DNA of 13,018 nt from Leadbetterella sp051649345 (GCA_051649345.1 JBOFGX010000281.1:1-13018), one strand, 5' to 3'. Positions 1-8,654 are shown, counted from the first letter of the stretch. Numbers and translations: made by a program. Notes: generated from the letters alone by a model not told the origin.

Positions 1-2742
1 ATTTCAAAAACCGAATTCTTTGTTCGAATTAAATCTTGTAATAGATTAGGAGAAAGTAATTGGTCTAATTTTACAAAAATTATAACCCCAATCAGTAACT
101 TATGGTCTCCAACTATATTAAATCCCCGACCCGATCAAATCCTTGAAAGAACAAATCCAATAGTATTAGAATTTAATCCTATAAATAATATATCTCTATA
201 TGAAATTCAAACCAAATGGCATTCGGATTATTCCTTTAAGACGTATTTTGAATCCAGCCCGAAAGTAAGATTAAATACAAATAAGTACATACTAAATAGA
301 ATTGATGGAGACGTTTTGATTTGGAGAGTAAGAGCAATTATAGATAACAACCCTGGACCATGGACTGAAGTGCAACATGTTTTTATAAAGCCCTATAATT
401 CTATACATTATCCCATTCACTCAATTAATGACTTCGACTCTACCTATCCAATTGAGTTTTTAATTGGAAGTTCAGCAACTTTCAATTCTTCATTAGAAAT
501 TTCGGAGTTTGAAGATTTCACGGAAGTATTGCATACATTTAAATTTCCTGAAAAATACGAAATTAACCAAAATAAAGCTTTTTATCTGGCAAGTAATCTC
601 AAACCTTATAGTGAATATTATGTAAGAGTTAAAGAGAGTTTAAACCCCAAATTTAACCACTATGGAATAAAAAAAGATCTTGAAAAAACCCAATTATCCA
701 AATTTAAAACTGGAGAGTTAAACGGTAATAAAGGAATACGTTTTTTTTCTGAAACTATAGACAGGAGTTATCCAAGAGTATTTTCTGGTATATTGGTTGG
801 AAAGAATAAAGTATATACCTATTCCGATGAAGGACTAAATGCCATGAATTTTGACTTAAGCAAACCAAAAATTTACAACGCTTTTTCTCCAAATGCGAAT
901 ATTGGAAATTATTTTTATTCTATAAGCTTAGACAAAAACGATAACATAATTTTACTAGACCGCGTTTCAAAACGATTAATCCAAGAAGATTACAATATTT
1001 ACGTAAAACCAGTGTACAGTTTAAAAACAATTGATAGTAAGTCCCTTAAAACCTTACATCAAAAAGACTTTAATATTTTAGATTATAGCTTAACCAAAAT
1101 GACCGTAGACCCATTGACCGAAAAAATTGTTGACATAACAGGAAATGTGTTCCAAATTTCAGACAATAAACTAAAACTCTTACACAAAATTTCAAGTCCA
1201 GGCCTAACTCAAATTAAATTTTACAATGAGAATTTGTATTTTATTGAAAAAAATGATTCCAAGTCTCAAAACTTGGTAAAAGTCAATCTAAATACTTATG
1301 AAACTACACGATATAATCATACGAATAGTACATTGGGGCTTGAAATAACTCAGTTTTTTATTGATAGTAAAGGCAATCTTTGGATAGTTTCTGACTTGAA
1401 GGATATTTATGTTAGAAGATTATCACCCGACAATTCATGGAAATCATTCCCTAACAAAAAGTTTAATAATCTGCCTAAAGTTTTAGGTGAAAATTCAAAT
1501 CATATATACTTCTCAAAGTATGATTTAGTATCTAAGCGGACTGAAGTTTCCACATTGAATATGGATTCGACTAATTTCAAAATTTTAAAAACTTTTATAG
1601 GGGATGACCTTAATAGCAATACAGCTTCGATACTTCCTACCGGTGATGCGGTGAATATTACACCTAATAGAATAATAACGTATAAAATTTGCCCTGAAAT
1701 ACCTACACCAGAAGTTGTAATTTCAAAAAGCGAAATAATATTGGGAGATAGCATAAACGTAAGCATACTGAACTGTAGCTCTAAGGTTGAATGGGTAAAA
1801 AAAGAATTGAATAAATACCCAGTAAGCACTGTTCTTGAAAAATTTTCAAACTTCAAAGAAACCCCAAAAGAAAATACAATTTACAAAGCACGCTGCATTA
1901 ATGAGTTATGTAATAGTGATTTTACAGATGACATAAATTTAAAAATTATCCCCTTTTTTACAGGGGTAGCCAATAAAAATGTGTTTTGCAAAAACGAAAA
2001 TATTTCAATTAATACTGGTATCCTAAAAAACTATAATGTTGATGAAGATTATTCAGTAATATTGAGCAATAACGTTCAAAGATTTGAAATTGAACTTTCA
2101 AAATCCTTAAGTTTTTGGTTACCTAGTGACTTTCCTGCGGGTAATTATTGGTTAAAAATAAATACAAAAAAATTAAACTCTACTTATTCTGATTCTATAC
2201 AAATAGAAATACATGATGTACCCATATTTACTATTAGTAATCCTGAAAAAGGGTTTGTTATGGATAGTTTACCTGTAAAATTCAGCTTTAAAGGTGTTCC
2301 CCCCTTTATATTATCTATGAATGATGGAGAAATTGTATCCCATGAACCTTCCTATACAAAAACATATACATTAAATTCTCCTGGTACTTTTACCTACTAC
2401 CTCTACTCAATATCAGATAAAAATTGTAATAATAAATCATTTGTACCTGCTAGCTTTAACATTAATGTTACTATCAATCCAGAATTTGAAACTTATTGGA
2501 TTAGAACATTCCCAAATCCCGTCTCCAAATATTTAAATGTTGAAATATATAACAAACCTGGAGAACAGGTTGTGTTTGAGATTTATGATAATCAAGGAAA
2601 ACAATTTTTGTATCGTAAAAAACCTATATTAAGTTACTTGGATAAATTTGAATTAAACTTGAGCAATCTATCTCCTGGTACATATTTGTTAAAAATTCAA
2701 ACAGAAACAAATTCTGAGGTAAGGCGAATTTTCATTTATTAG
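1..2742 (+). CDS. Large T9SS-secreted multidomain surface protein (5' end outside window)
   Basis: The frame is open from base 1 to the TAG at 2740-2742, giving 913 visible residues, so the gene starts left of the window. Visible residues 1-31 look like the last strands of a fibronectin type III-like repeat. About 35-132 is a second (ending in an IWRVRA strand) and about 133-240 a third (YYVRVKE strand). Residues 241-562 have blade-like repeats such as FIDSKGNLWIVSD, suggesting a beta-propeller. Residues 565-825 look like Ig-like modules with paired cysteines (ARCINELC). The tail (about 826-913) is a type A T9SS sorting domain: FPNPVSKYLNVEI, YDNQGKQ, LSPGTYLLKI and terminal RRIFIY. In this family the tail directs export across the outer membrane and is then cleaved, leaving cargo anchored or released. 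No catalytic motif is visible, so adhesion or binding is an inference. The gene is AT-rich and convergent with the next one. Confidence 0.85.
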   Translation: MSKTEFFVRIKSCNRLGESNWSNFTKIITPISNLWSPTILNPRPDQILERTNPIVLEFNPINNISLYEIQTKWHSDYSFKTYFESSPKVRLNTNKYILNRIDGDVLIWRVRAIIDNNPGPWTEVQHVFIKPYNSIHYPIHSINDFDSTYPIEFLIGSSATFNSSLEISEFEDFTEVLHTFKFPEKYEINQNKAFYLASNLKPYSEYYVRVKESLNPKFNHYGIKKDLEKTQLSKFKTGELNGNKGIRFFSETIDRSYPRVFSGILVGKNKVYTYSDEGLNAMNFDLSKPKIYNAFSPNANIGNYFYSISLDKNDNIILLDRVSKRLIQEDYNIYVKPVYSLKTIDSKSLKTLHQKDFNILDYSLTKMTVDPLTEKIVDITGNVFQISDNKLKLLHKISSPGLTQIKFYNENLYFIEKNDSKSQNLVKVNLNTYETTRYNHTNSTLGLEITQFFIDSKGNLWIVSDLKDIYVRRLSPDNSWKSFPNKKFNNLPKVLGENSNHIYFSKYDLVSKRTEVSTLNMDSTNFKILKTFIGDDLNSNTASILPTGDAVNITPNRIITYKICPEIPTPEVVISKSEIILGDSINVSILNCSSKVEWVKKELNKYPVSTVLEKFSNFKETPKENTIYKARCINELCNSDFTDDINLKIIPFFTGVANKNVFCKNENISINTGILKNYNVDEDYSVILSNNVQRFEIELSKSLSFWLPSDFPAGNYWLKINTKKLNSTYSDSIQIEIHDVPIFTISNPEKGFVMDSLPVKFSFKGVPPFILSMNDGEIVSHEPSYTKTYTLNSPGTFTYYLYSISDKNCNNKSFVPASFNINVTINPEFETYWIRTFPNPVSKYLNVEIYNKPGEQVVFEIYDNQGKQFLYRKKPILSYLDKFELNLSNLSPGTYLLKIQTETNSEVRRIFIY

Positions 2743-2815
2743 TTATTACTAGTTTTTCATCCCCTTTGGCATACTCATGATACAATCGGCGTAAGGCAAA
2801 TCAAATACAAGGTCC

Positions 2816-2843
2816 AAAAACGAATTAAGCTTCAAAAATTCGT
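2816..2843 (-). terminator. Probable intrinsic terminator of the SDR gene
   Basis: Read on the minus strand just past the SDR stop, there is a 7-bp inverted repeat, ACGAATT / AATTCGT, with a 10-nt loop, directly followed by five T (plus-strand A run at 2816-2820). The stem is short and AT-rich, so this is a modest candidate. It lies between two convergent genes, where a terminator is expected. Confidence 0.4.
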
Positions 2844-2869
2844 AATAATAACCAATCCTTGAGGAGATA

Positions 2870-3682
2870 TTACTTTTCTAACTTGCTCTTAACAATTTTC
2901 ATAAACCAACTATCTGGCAATAGCTTTCTTACTTTAGAAAATAGGGCTATATCTTTTCCTGCCACATATCTGAGTTGATTTTTACCATCCGAAGCAGCCT
3001 CATAAATTATGCTAGCAACGTATTCTGGGGTGGCTCCTGTTTGAGAATTCATCGTTTCAATATTATTCAGTACCTTTTCTTGATATATTTTATAATCTTG
3101 AAATTGTGAAATATCAGTTACGGTTAGTGCTTTAAAAAAGTCAGTTTTAATGTTTCCGGGCAGTACCAATTTTACTTTTATTCCTAAATCGGCGAGTTCA
3201 TATGATAATGCTTCAGAAAACCCTTCCAAGGCAAATTTGGTAGACCCATACAAGCTTTGCATAGGCATTGGGATTTTACCTACACCTGATGAGATATTTA
3301 TAATCATACCTTCTTTTCGTCTTCTAAAATGTGGCAGAATTACTTTTATGGTATTCATTACACCAAAAACATTGGTATTGAATTGTTTCAAAATCTCTTC
3401 ATCAGATGCCGCTTCAAAAGCCCCAAACACACCCAAACCTGCATTGTTTACTAATAAATCTATGGTATTGTATTTATTGATGGCATACTCAATAGCATCT
3501 TTAATGCTATCTAGACTTGTCACATCCAACTTCACAATATCTATATTTGAAAATCTTTGCAACTCGGTTTCCGCTGATGGATTTCGCATTGTGGCGATTA
3601 CATTCCATCCCTTTTTTGAGAAATAAATGGCAGTTTCTTTACCAATTCCTGCCGAACATCCTGTTATTATTGCTGTTTTCAT
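2870..3682 (-). CDS. Classical short-chain dehydrogenase/reductase (SDR)
   Basis: A 270-residue cytoplasmic oxidoreductase with a Rossmann fold, full length for a classical SDR. The cofactor loop TGCSAGIG is at residues 7-14, the acidic LDVT turn at 52-55 and the structural NNAG at 79-82. The catalytic set is Ser131/Ser132 (NISSG), Tyr145 and Lys149 (YGSTK), and the LVLPG motif at about 172-176 follows as in the family. Arg33 after the second beta strand suggests preference for NADP(H); this is inferred. The carbonyl or alcohol substrate cannot be told from sequence. The ATG at 3680-3682 lies just before the first beta strand, so the start is well placed. Spacing of 136 nt to the upstream lipoprotein gene suggests it may have its own promoter, though I see no clear TAnnTTTG box there. 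Confidence 0.92.
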   Translation of the reverse strand: MKTAIITGCSAGIGKETAIYFSKKGWNVIATMRNPSAETELQRFSNIDIVKLDVTSLDSIKDAIEYAINKYNTIDLLVNNAGLGVFGAFEAASDEEILKQFNTNVFGVMNTIKVILPHFRRRKEGMIINISSGVGKIPMPMQSLYGSTKFALEGFSEALSYELADLGIKVKLVLPGNIKTDFFKALTVTDISQFQDYKIYQEKVLNNIETMNSQTGATPEYVASIIYEAASDGKNQLRYVAGKDIALFSKVRKLLPDSWFMKIVKSKLEK

Positions 3683-3818
3683 ATCTTTATTTGTCTAGCC
3701 TTTTTGAGCTGAAGATGTTACTCAATTGTAATTTTTAACAAACAATTTTTACGGAAATTTAATTCCTTGAACAAGATATTACGTTTATGATAAAACAATT
3801 CCTTATATATCATTAGGC

Positions 3819-4376
3819 TCAAAAAACTCGCATTATGTCCGACGTGTTCTTTATTGCGAAAGTACTAAACCTACCTCCACTAATTATTCTTATTTGTACC
3901 TGCACACTATTTGCCAATTTACTTTTAAGAACTTGATTCAATGAAATCTTAAACTTTATAAACTGCTGCAAATCATGCGAAACCGAAGTTATTACAGATT
4001 CACTTGTAGAGTCTGCTTTCATAATGGTTGAGGTGCTTTGATTATCGTACCTTACTAAATTACTTTCTATCTGCTCCATCGGTAATTTTACTATTTCATT
4101 ATCAATCTTAAAGTGTACCATTCTTTCCGGAAAAAACTGGCTAGGGCTTGTATATATCGTAAAATACATTTTTGAAAGAGAATCATTGTTTGAGAAAATA
4201 TCCATCCTTCTAATAGGACTATTTGGTTTTTCAGATTTTAACCGAAAATTAAATTCCTTTTTTACCCTATTATCAAAAGAATCTACATATTCATGATATT
4301 GTGTAGTAGTACCAATATTCAAAGAAACACAAGAAAAACAACTCAACAAGACGCTTGCGAAAAGTATTTGTCTCAT
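3819..4376 (-). CDS. Small putative lipoprotein, unknown function
   Basis: A 185-residue protein with a short N-terminal hydrophobic stretch (residues 4-12) after Arg2. This ends in LLSC, which fits a lipobox with Cys13 as the lipidated residue; Cys16 is a poorer alternative. The mature part is polar and beta-strand-like, rich in Ser, Asn and Thr, with no motif I recognise. It is probably exported and anchored in the inner or outer membrane, facing the periplasm. It sits 188 nt downstream of the cruF-like gene on the same strand, across an extremely AT-rich spacer, so it is probably a separate transcription unit. A TATAAT-like string lies about 30 nt upstream of the ATG but is weak evidence. 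The family is not identified. Confidence 0.7.
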   Translation of the reverse strand: MRQILFASVLLSCFSCVSLNIGTTTQYHEYVDSFDNRVKKEFNFRLKSEKPNSPIRRMDIFSNNDSLSKMYFTIYTSPSQFFPERMVHFKIDNEIVKLPMEQIESNLVRYDNQSTSTIMKADSTSESVITSVSHDLQQFIKFKISLNQVLKSKLANSVQVQIRIISGGRFSTFAIKNTSDIMRVF

Positions 4377-4452
4377 ACAACAGCATTTTCAGAAAAGATG
4401 CTATTATAAACCAATACGTTGCCTTAGAAAAACAGATTATGCATTTATATAT

Positions 4453-4533
4453 TTTTCAATATATATTGAAAATATAATAATTATTATGTATATTGTATAG
4501 ATTATTATAATTAAATTTTCTATAAAAATAGAA
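4453..4533. repeat. Cluster of AT-only dyad symmetries in the cruF-lipoprotein spacer
   Basis: Three inverted repeats lie within 81 nt: a perfect 20-nt palindrome at 4453-4472 (half-site TTTTCAATAT), a perfect 14-nt palindrome at 4474-4487 (half-site ATAATAA), and a 6-bp stem with a 4-nt loop at 4518-4533 (TTCTAT / ATAGAA). The line 4441-4500 has 7 G/C in 60 bases by hand count. They could be weak termination signals for the cruF unit, an operator for the lipoprotein gene, or a by-product of low GC. The sequence alone does not decide. Confidence 0.5.
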
Positions 4534-4564
4534 CAGACTGTATTTTTAGAATATTTCGGATCTA

Positions 4565-5230
4565 TTATAAGAAATAAAACCCGATAGCGAGCACTACAAA
4601 GAAGATGCAATGCAGTATCAAAACGTACCAAACCTTGGGATTACTAGCGTAATCTAATATATTATTCCCGATCCAACTTATCACAAAACTCGCTACCCAC
4701 CAGCCAATAAAATTCTGTAATGGCGGAACTCCCATATCCCAAGACCACATATCGCTCGCAATCGCGACAGGCTCAATAACAATATCTAGAAGAGTCATGC
4801 ACGTGGCCACAATAAGAGCAACCTTAAGTCCAGACGTGTTCTTACCTAAGAAATCAAGTGTGAGTTGTATAAACGAATAAATCAATACTAACCAGTTCAC
4901 GCCCATAATCAAAGGCACGCCACCAATTCCAAATCCTAGCGTTTTGCCATAGGAATATTCACCAAAAAGTACTTTATATTGAACGCCGATAAACTCGGCA
5001 AAAAAACCTGCTGTAAAAACAAAGGCACAAAACAAAAAAAAGCGTTTCGTCTTTTGAACATCAAAAAACAAATAAAACCCTACGAAAAGTAAGTGAAACG
5101 GAGTCAAAAGTCTAAACCATTGTGAAATGGCAGGAATTAACATCCCAATTGCTCCCGCCACATACATGGACAATATAATCCATTTCCAAAATGCGTCTGA
5201 AGCGTACCAGTTTGTTGTTTTTTCTTCCAT
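4565..5230 (-). CDS. cruF: CruF-like carotenoid 1',2'-hydratase (Caroten_synth family membrane protein)
   Basis: A 221-residue integral membrane protein with about seven hydrophobic segments (roughly 14-36, 43-57, 63-81, 103-122, 135-155, 172-188 and 200-220). It carries the family's conserved polar motifs: AEFIGVQ then FGEYSYG (78-95), GVPLIMGVNW (104-113), LLDIVIEPVA (148-157) and the WSWDMGVPP loop (162-170). Members of this family (CruF and bacterioruberin-type hydratases) add water across the psi end of acyclic or monocyclic carotenoids, giving a tertiary 1'-hydroxyl. In Cytophagales that leads to saproxanthin- or flexixanthin-like pigments; the exact product here is inferred. It is last in the uvrA unit, starting 20 nt after the preceding stop, and no other carotenoid gene is nearby in the window. 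The symbol rests on family membership, not on proven activity. Confidence 0.85.
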   Translation of the reverse strand: MEEKTTNWYASDAFWKWIILSMYVAGAIGMLIPAISQWFRLLTPFHLLFVGFYLFFDVQKTKRFFLFCAFVFTAGFFAEFIGVQYKVLFGEYSYGKTLGFGIGGVPLIMGVNWLVLIYSFIQLTLDFLGKNTSGLKVALIVATCMTLLDIVIEPVAIASDMWSWDMGVPPLQNFIGWWVASFVISWIGNNILDYASNPKVWYVLILHCIFFVVLAIGFYFL

Positions 5231-5250
5231 ATTTATTTCATATCCAGCAA

Positions 5251-5805
5251 TTACCTTTCCAATTTTAGTTTTTCTAAGATTTTATTTTTCAAAGTTTCAA
5301 GTCTGAAAATCGAATCAAAACTAACAAATGCGTCCTCTTTCATCTCTCCTGATACTGAAAATGCCCCTGTTGGTGGTAACATCCCTTGCTCCAAGTAGCC
5401 TTTCCAAACCGATGAATTTATCTCTTTCAGAATAGTTGCGAATGAATTTTTATAGTCCAATAGATCCAAAAAATCAAATACTTGGTAAAGAGCCACCACA
5501 TAGTGGTTATCAAACCAAAAGAGTCGAAAAATACCAGATTTCTTATATGTTTTTTCTAGTATTACATAGAAATATACAGCCGAATAGATTGGATTTTCAA
5601 ATTCTTTTCCCCTCACCCATGCTCTATACCACTTCACTAAATCCCCTTCAAAGCCTGACTTCCACGAATCAAATTCTAATTTATCATATCCTTCTAACAA
5701 AACGTAGGGTTTTTCTGCAAATAAGATCGTTTTTTTATTTGCTCTCCAAAGACCATAACCCATAGCGGCCAAAGACAGTAACCTCAATATGAGAGGAACT
5801 TTCAT
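5251..5805 (-). CDS. Membrane-anchored hypothetical protein between uvrA and cruF
   Basis: A 184-residue protein with an N-terminal hydrophobic stretch (about residues 3-19) ending in Arg/Asn/Lys and no clear cleavage site, so probably a single membrane anchor. The rest is soluble, alpha-helical and rich in aromatic residues (WKSGFEG around 48-54, FWFDNHY at 96-102). The stretch 72-130 has a helix pattern loosely reminiscent of DMP19/DUF4375 proteins. That is a faint impression, not an assignment. The ATG lies only 3 nt after the uvrA stop, indicating co-transcription and probably translational coupling, and cruF follows after 20 nt. A role linked to DNA repair or to pigment synthesis is possible only by association. 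Confidence 0.8.
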   Translation of the reverse strand: MKVPLILRLLSLAAMGYGLWRANKKTILFAEKPYVLLEGYDKLEFDSWKSGFEGDLVKWYRAWVRGKEFENPIYSAVYFYVILEKTYKKSGIFRLFWFDNHYVVALYQVFDFLDLLDYKNSFATILKEINSSVWKGYLEQGMLPPTGAFSVSGEMKEDAFVSFDSIFRLETLKNKILEKLKLER

Positions 5806-5808
5806 TGC

Positions 5809-8649
5809 TTAATTCGGTTTTAGTTTTTCTTTTAAGAAATCGGCTGTATAGTTACCTTCTAAACCAAGCATACCTTCTGGAACCCCTTCATAACATACAT
5901 ACCCTCCTTTGTCTCCTCCTTCTGGCCCAAGGTCTATTATCCAGTCGGCAGATTTTATTATATCCAAATTATGCTCAATTATTACCACCGTATCGCCTTG
6001 CTCAACCAGAAAATTCAAAGCCTTCAAAAGCTTTTTGATATCATGAAAATGCAGACCTGTAGTAGGCTCGTCAAAAATAAACATGGTCTTGCCCTTTTCA
6101 GAATTTCCTTTATCTAAAAAAGAAGCCAGCTTCACTCTTTGAGCTTCCCCTCCCGATAATGTACTTGAGGATTGTCCAAGTTTTATATATCCTAAACCCA
6201 CGTCTTGAAGCGTTTTAAGCTTAAGCGTAAGTTTGTTTTGATTACCATCAAAAAATGCTACCGCATCGTCAACGGTCATATTTAGAATCTCTGCTATGTT
6301 TGTATCGAGGTATTTCACTTCCAAAACCTCTTTTTTAAACCTCTGCCCTTGACAACTCTCGCACAGCAGCTTCACGTCTGCCATAAACTGCATTTCTATG
6401 GTTTGGTATCCTTCCCCTTGGCAAGCCTCACAACGCCCACCATCCACATTGAAACTAAAATGTGCTGGTTTATAATCTCGCGTCTTAGCCAAAGGCTGTT
6501 CTGACATTAAAGCACGTAAAATATCGTAGGCTTTAATATAGGATATAGGATTGGATCGGCTCGATTTACCGATAGGATTTTGATCAATCATCTCTATCTG
6601 AGAAACTCTACTTAGACTTCCTGTGATTTCAGAATACTTCCCTACATCCTCGGTAGATTCCCCTTTCAGACGCACGATAGCAGGATACAAGATTTTACGA
6701 ATCAAGGTCGACTTACCTGAACCACTTACGCCAGTCACTACTGACAGAACTCCTAAAGGTATTTTTACTGAAACATCTTTTAAATTATTTTCTCTTGCTC
6801 CATTTAGGCTTATAAAATCTACAAATTTGCGTCGTGTACTTCGTACCCCTATTTGGTCTTTGCCTGACAGATAGTTAATAGTGTGGCTATTAAACTTGCT
6901 GGGATCTTGATTATTCCAAGGCCCTTGAAAAACCAAATTCCCTCCTAAACTTCCCGCGTCTGGACCAATATCTATAATTTCATAAGAAGCCTTCATTACT
7001 TCCTCCTCGTGCTCTACCACAATGACCGTATTTCCAAGTTCTTGTAGGCTCTTCAACACAGATACAAGTTGTTTGGTGTCTCTTGGATGCAAACCAATGC
7101 TTGGCTCATCTAAAATATACATAGACCCCACCAACGCAGACCCAAGAGAGGTTGCCAATCGGATTCTCTGGGTCTCTCCCCCTGAAAGGGTATTTGAAAG
7201 TCTGTTAAGCGTAAGGTATCCCAATCCAACACGTAGTATAAAATCCAGTCTGTTTTTGATTTCTAGCAAGATTCGTTTTGAGACTTCTAATTGATATTCT
7301 CGCAATACCAATTCATCAAAAAACACTTTCAACTCTGATATAGGCATAAGCACTATATCCGTTATGGACTTTCCTCCTATTTTTACATAGGAAGCATCTT
7401 TGCGGATACGGGAGCCTTTACAATCTGGACAAATCGTCCTGCCTTTATACCTAGAAAGCATGACCCTATACTGGATTTTGAAAGATTGCTCCTCCAAAAA
7501 AGCAAAGAAGGCATTCAATCCTTGAAAATAGCTATTGCCTTTCCATAGTAGTTCCATTTCTGACTCAGAAAGATCTTTTACCGAGCGATGAATCGGAAAA
7601 TCAAACTTGATACCATTTTTAACCAAAGGCATAAGCCACTCTTGCATTTTTTCACTTCTCCAGGGGGCAATAGCCCCCTCAAAAACCGAAAGATTCCGAT
7701 CAGGAAAGACCAATTCTGGATCAATATCCAAGACATTCCCGAAGCCTTCACAACGTCTACAAGCTCCATATGGGTTGTTAAAAGAGAACAAATTGACAGT
7801 TGGCTCCTCAAACATCATCCCGTCTAACTCAAATCTATCCGAAAATATCCTTTCGCTCACCTTCCCATCTTCAGAAATCAATACCAAAGCTTCTCCTTCT
7901 CCTTCATAAAAGGCAGTTTGCACGGAATCACCTAGTCGGAACACCGTATCCTCATCTCGCTCACCAAGGTCATTAAACTTTATGACCATTCGATCTATCA
8001 AAACCGTAATGAAATCCGACTTTGAAATCGTTGGATCGGTTAATGCATCCTCAATATCTACGGCAACACCTTCAGCAAGGATTCTTGTAAATCCTTTCTT
8101 CAAAAGCAATTCTAGCTCCTTTAGGATGGTTCTGTCTTCTTTCGGATAAATTCGTGCGGAAACCATTACACGGGTGTTTTCTGAAAAACCAAAAACGTAA
8201 TTCACAACGTCTTCTACGCTTTCCTTCTTCACAACCTCTCCTGTTAGGGGAGAATATGTAATTCCTACTCTTGAAAAAAGTAATTTTAAATAATCGTAAA
8301 TTTCTGTACTTGTACCTACAGTAGATCGTGGATTTTTTGTTCCTACTTTTTGCTCTATAGCAATAGCAGGAGAAATCCCTCGTATATAATCAACTTCGGG
8401 CTTTTCCATTTTACCCATAAATTGTCTTGCATATGAACTTAGGCTTTCTACATACATTCGTTGACCTTCTGCATACAATGTATCAAAAGCCAAAGACGAC
8501 TTGCCACTACCAGAAAGACCTGTGATCACCGTTAATGTATTTCGCTTGATCGCGACATCAATATTCTTTAGATTATTTACACGAGCACCCTTGATGATAA
8601 TATATTCTTTGGGGTCTAAATCATCCAAATTTTGCCTTTTTTCGTTCAT
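5809..8649 (-). CDS. uvrA: UvrABC system protein A (excision nuclease damage-recognition ATPase)
   Basis: UvrA dimers scan DNA for bulky lesions such as UV photoproducts and load UvrB in nucleotide excision repair. The 946-residue protein is full length (E. coli 940). It has two ABC ATPase modules: Walker A at 44-51 (GLSGSGKS) and 640-647 (GVSGSGKS), signatures LSGGE at 488-492 and 831-835, and Walker B acidic pairs Asp514-Glu515 and Asp860-Glu861. The C-terminal zinc module is intact (Cys740, 743, 763, 766). CxxC pairs also lie at 297/300 and 407/410, but the CxxC that E. coli has about 24 residues before Cys277 is replaced by RFELDGMMF. I chose the ATG at 8647-8649: a TAnnTTTG box lies 5 nt upstream of it, inside the extension that would begin at an ATG at 8674-8676 (955 residues). 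First gene of a unit with the hypothetical gene and cruF. Confidence 0.97.
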   Translation of the reverse strand: MNEKRQNLDDLDPKEYIIIKGARVNNLKNIDVAIKRNTLTVITGLSGSGKSSLAFDTLYAEGQRMYVESLSSYARQFMGKMEKPEVDYIRGISPAIAIEQKVGTKNPRSTVGTSTEIYDYLKLLFSRVGITYSPLTGEVVKKESVEDVVNYVFGFSENTRVMVSARIYPKEDRTILKELELLLKKGFTRILAEGVAVDIEDALTDPTISKSDFITVLIDRMVIKFNDLGERDEDTVFRLGDSVQTAFYEGEGEALVLISEDGKVSERIFSDRFELDGMMFEEPTVNLFSFNNPYGACRRCEGFGNVLDIDPELVFPDRNLSVFEGAIAPWRSEKMQEWLMPLVKNGIKFDFPIHRSVKDLSESEMELLWKGNSYFQGLNAFFAFLEEQSFKIQYRVMLSRYKGRTICPDCKGSRIRKDASYVKIGGKSITDIVLMPISELKVFFDELVLREYQLEVSKRILLEIKNRLDFILRVGLGYLTLNRLSNTLSGGETQRIRLATSLGSALVGSMYILDEPSIGLHPRDTKQLVSVLKSLQELGNTVIVVEHEEEVMKASYEIIDIGPDAGSLGGNLVFQGPWNNQDPSKFNSHTINYLSGKDQIGVRSTRRKFVDFISLNGARENNLKDVSVKIPLGVLSVVTGVSGSGKSTLIRKILYPAIVRLKGESTEDVGKYSEITGSLSRVSQIEMIDQNPIGKSSRSNPISYIKAYDILRALMSEQPLAKTRDYKPAHFSFNVDGGRCEACQGEGYQTIEMQFMADVKLLCESCQGQRFKKEVLEVKYLDTNIAEILNMTVDDAVAFFDGNQNKLTLKLKTLQDVGLGYIKLGQSSSTLSGGEAQRVKLASFLDKGNSEKGKTMFIFDEPTTGLHFHDIKKLLKALNFLVEQGDTVVIIEHNLDIIKSADWIIDLGPEGGDKGGYVCYEGVPEGMLGLEGNYTADFLKEKLKPN

Positions 8650-8654
8650 AATTA

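Noticed and set aside
316..318. TTG at 316 as the start of the left-edge gene
   Set aside because: The frame is open all the way back to base 1 and the upstream residues continue FN3-like patterns, so the start is outside the window.
2749..2877. Minus-strand open frame of about 40 codons after the SDR gene, with protein-like text (LDLVFDLPYAD)
   Set aside because: It has no usable start codon before its last residues and overlaps the hairpin terminator candidate. It could be a gene remnant, but nothing supports it.
3150..3738. Plus-strand open frames opposite the SDR gene
   Set aside because: The SDR on the minus strand carries all family motifs; the opposite frames look like random antisense translations.
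4437..4631. Minus-strand 64-codon frame over the end of cruF and the AT-rich spacer
   Set aside because: Overlaps cruF in another frame, and its C-terminal half is only Ile/Tyr runs from the AT-rich palindromes.
7578..7909. Several open frames on both strands inside uvrA
   Set aside because: They are shadows of the strongly conserved uvrA frame and have no recognisable protein features.
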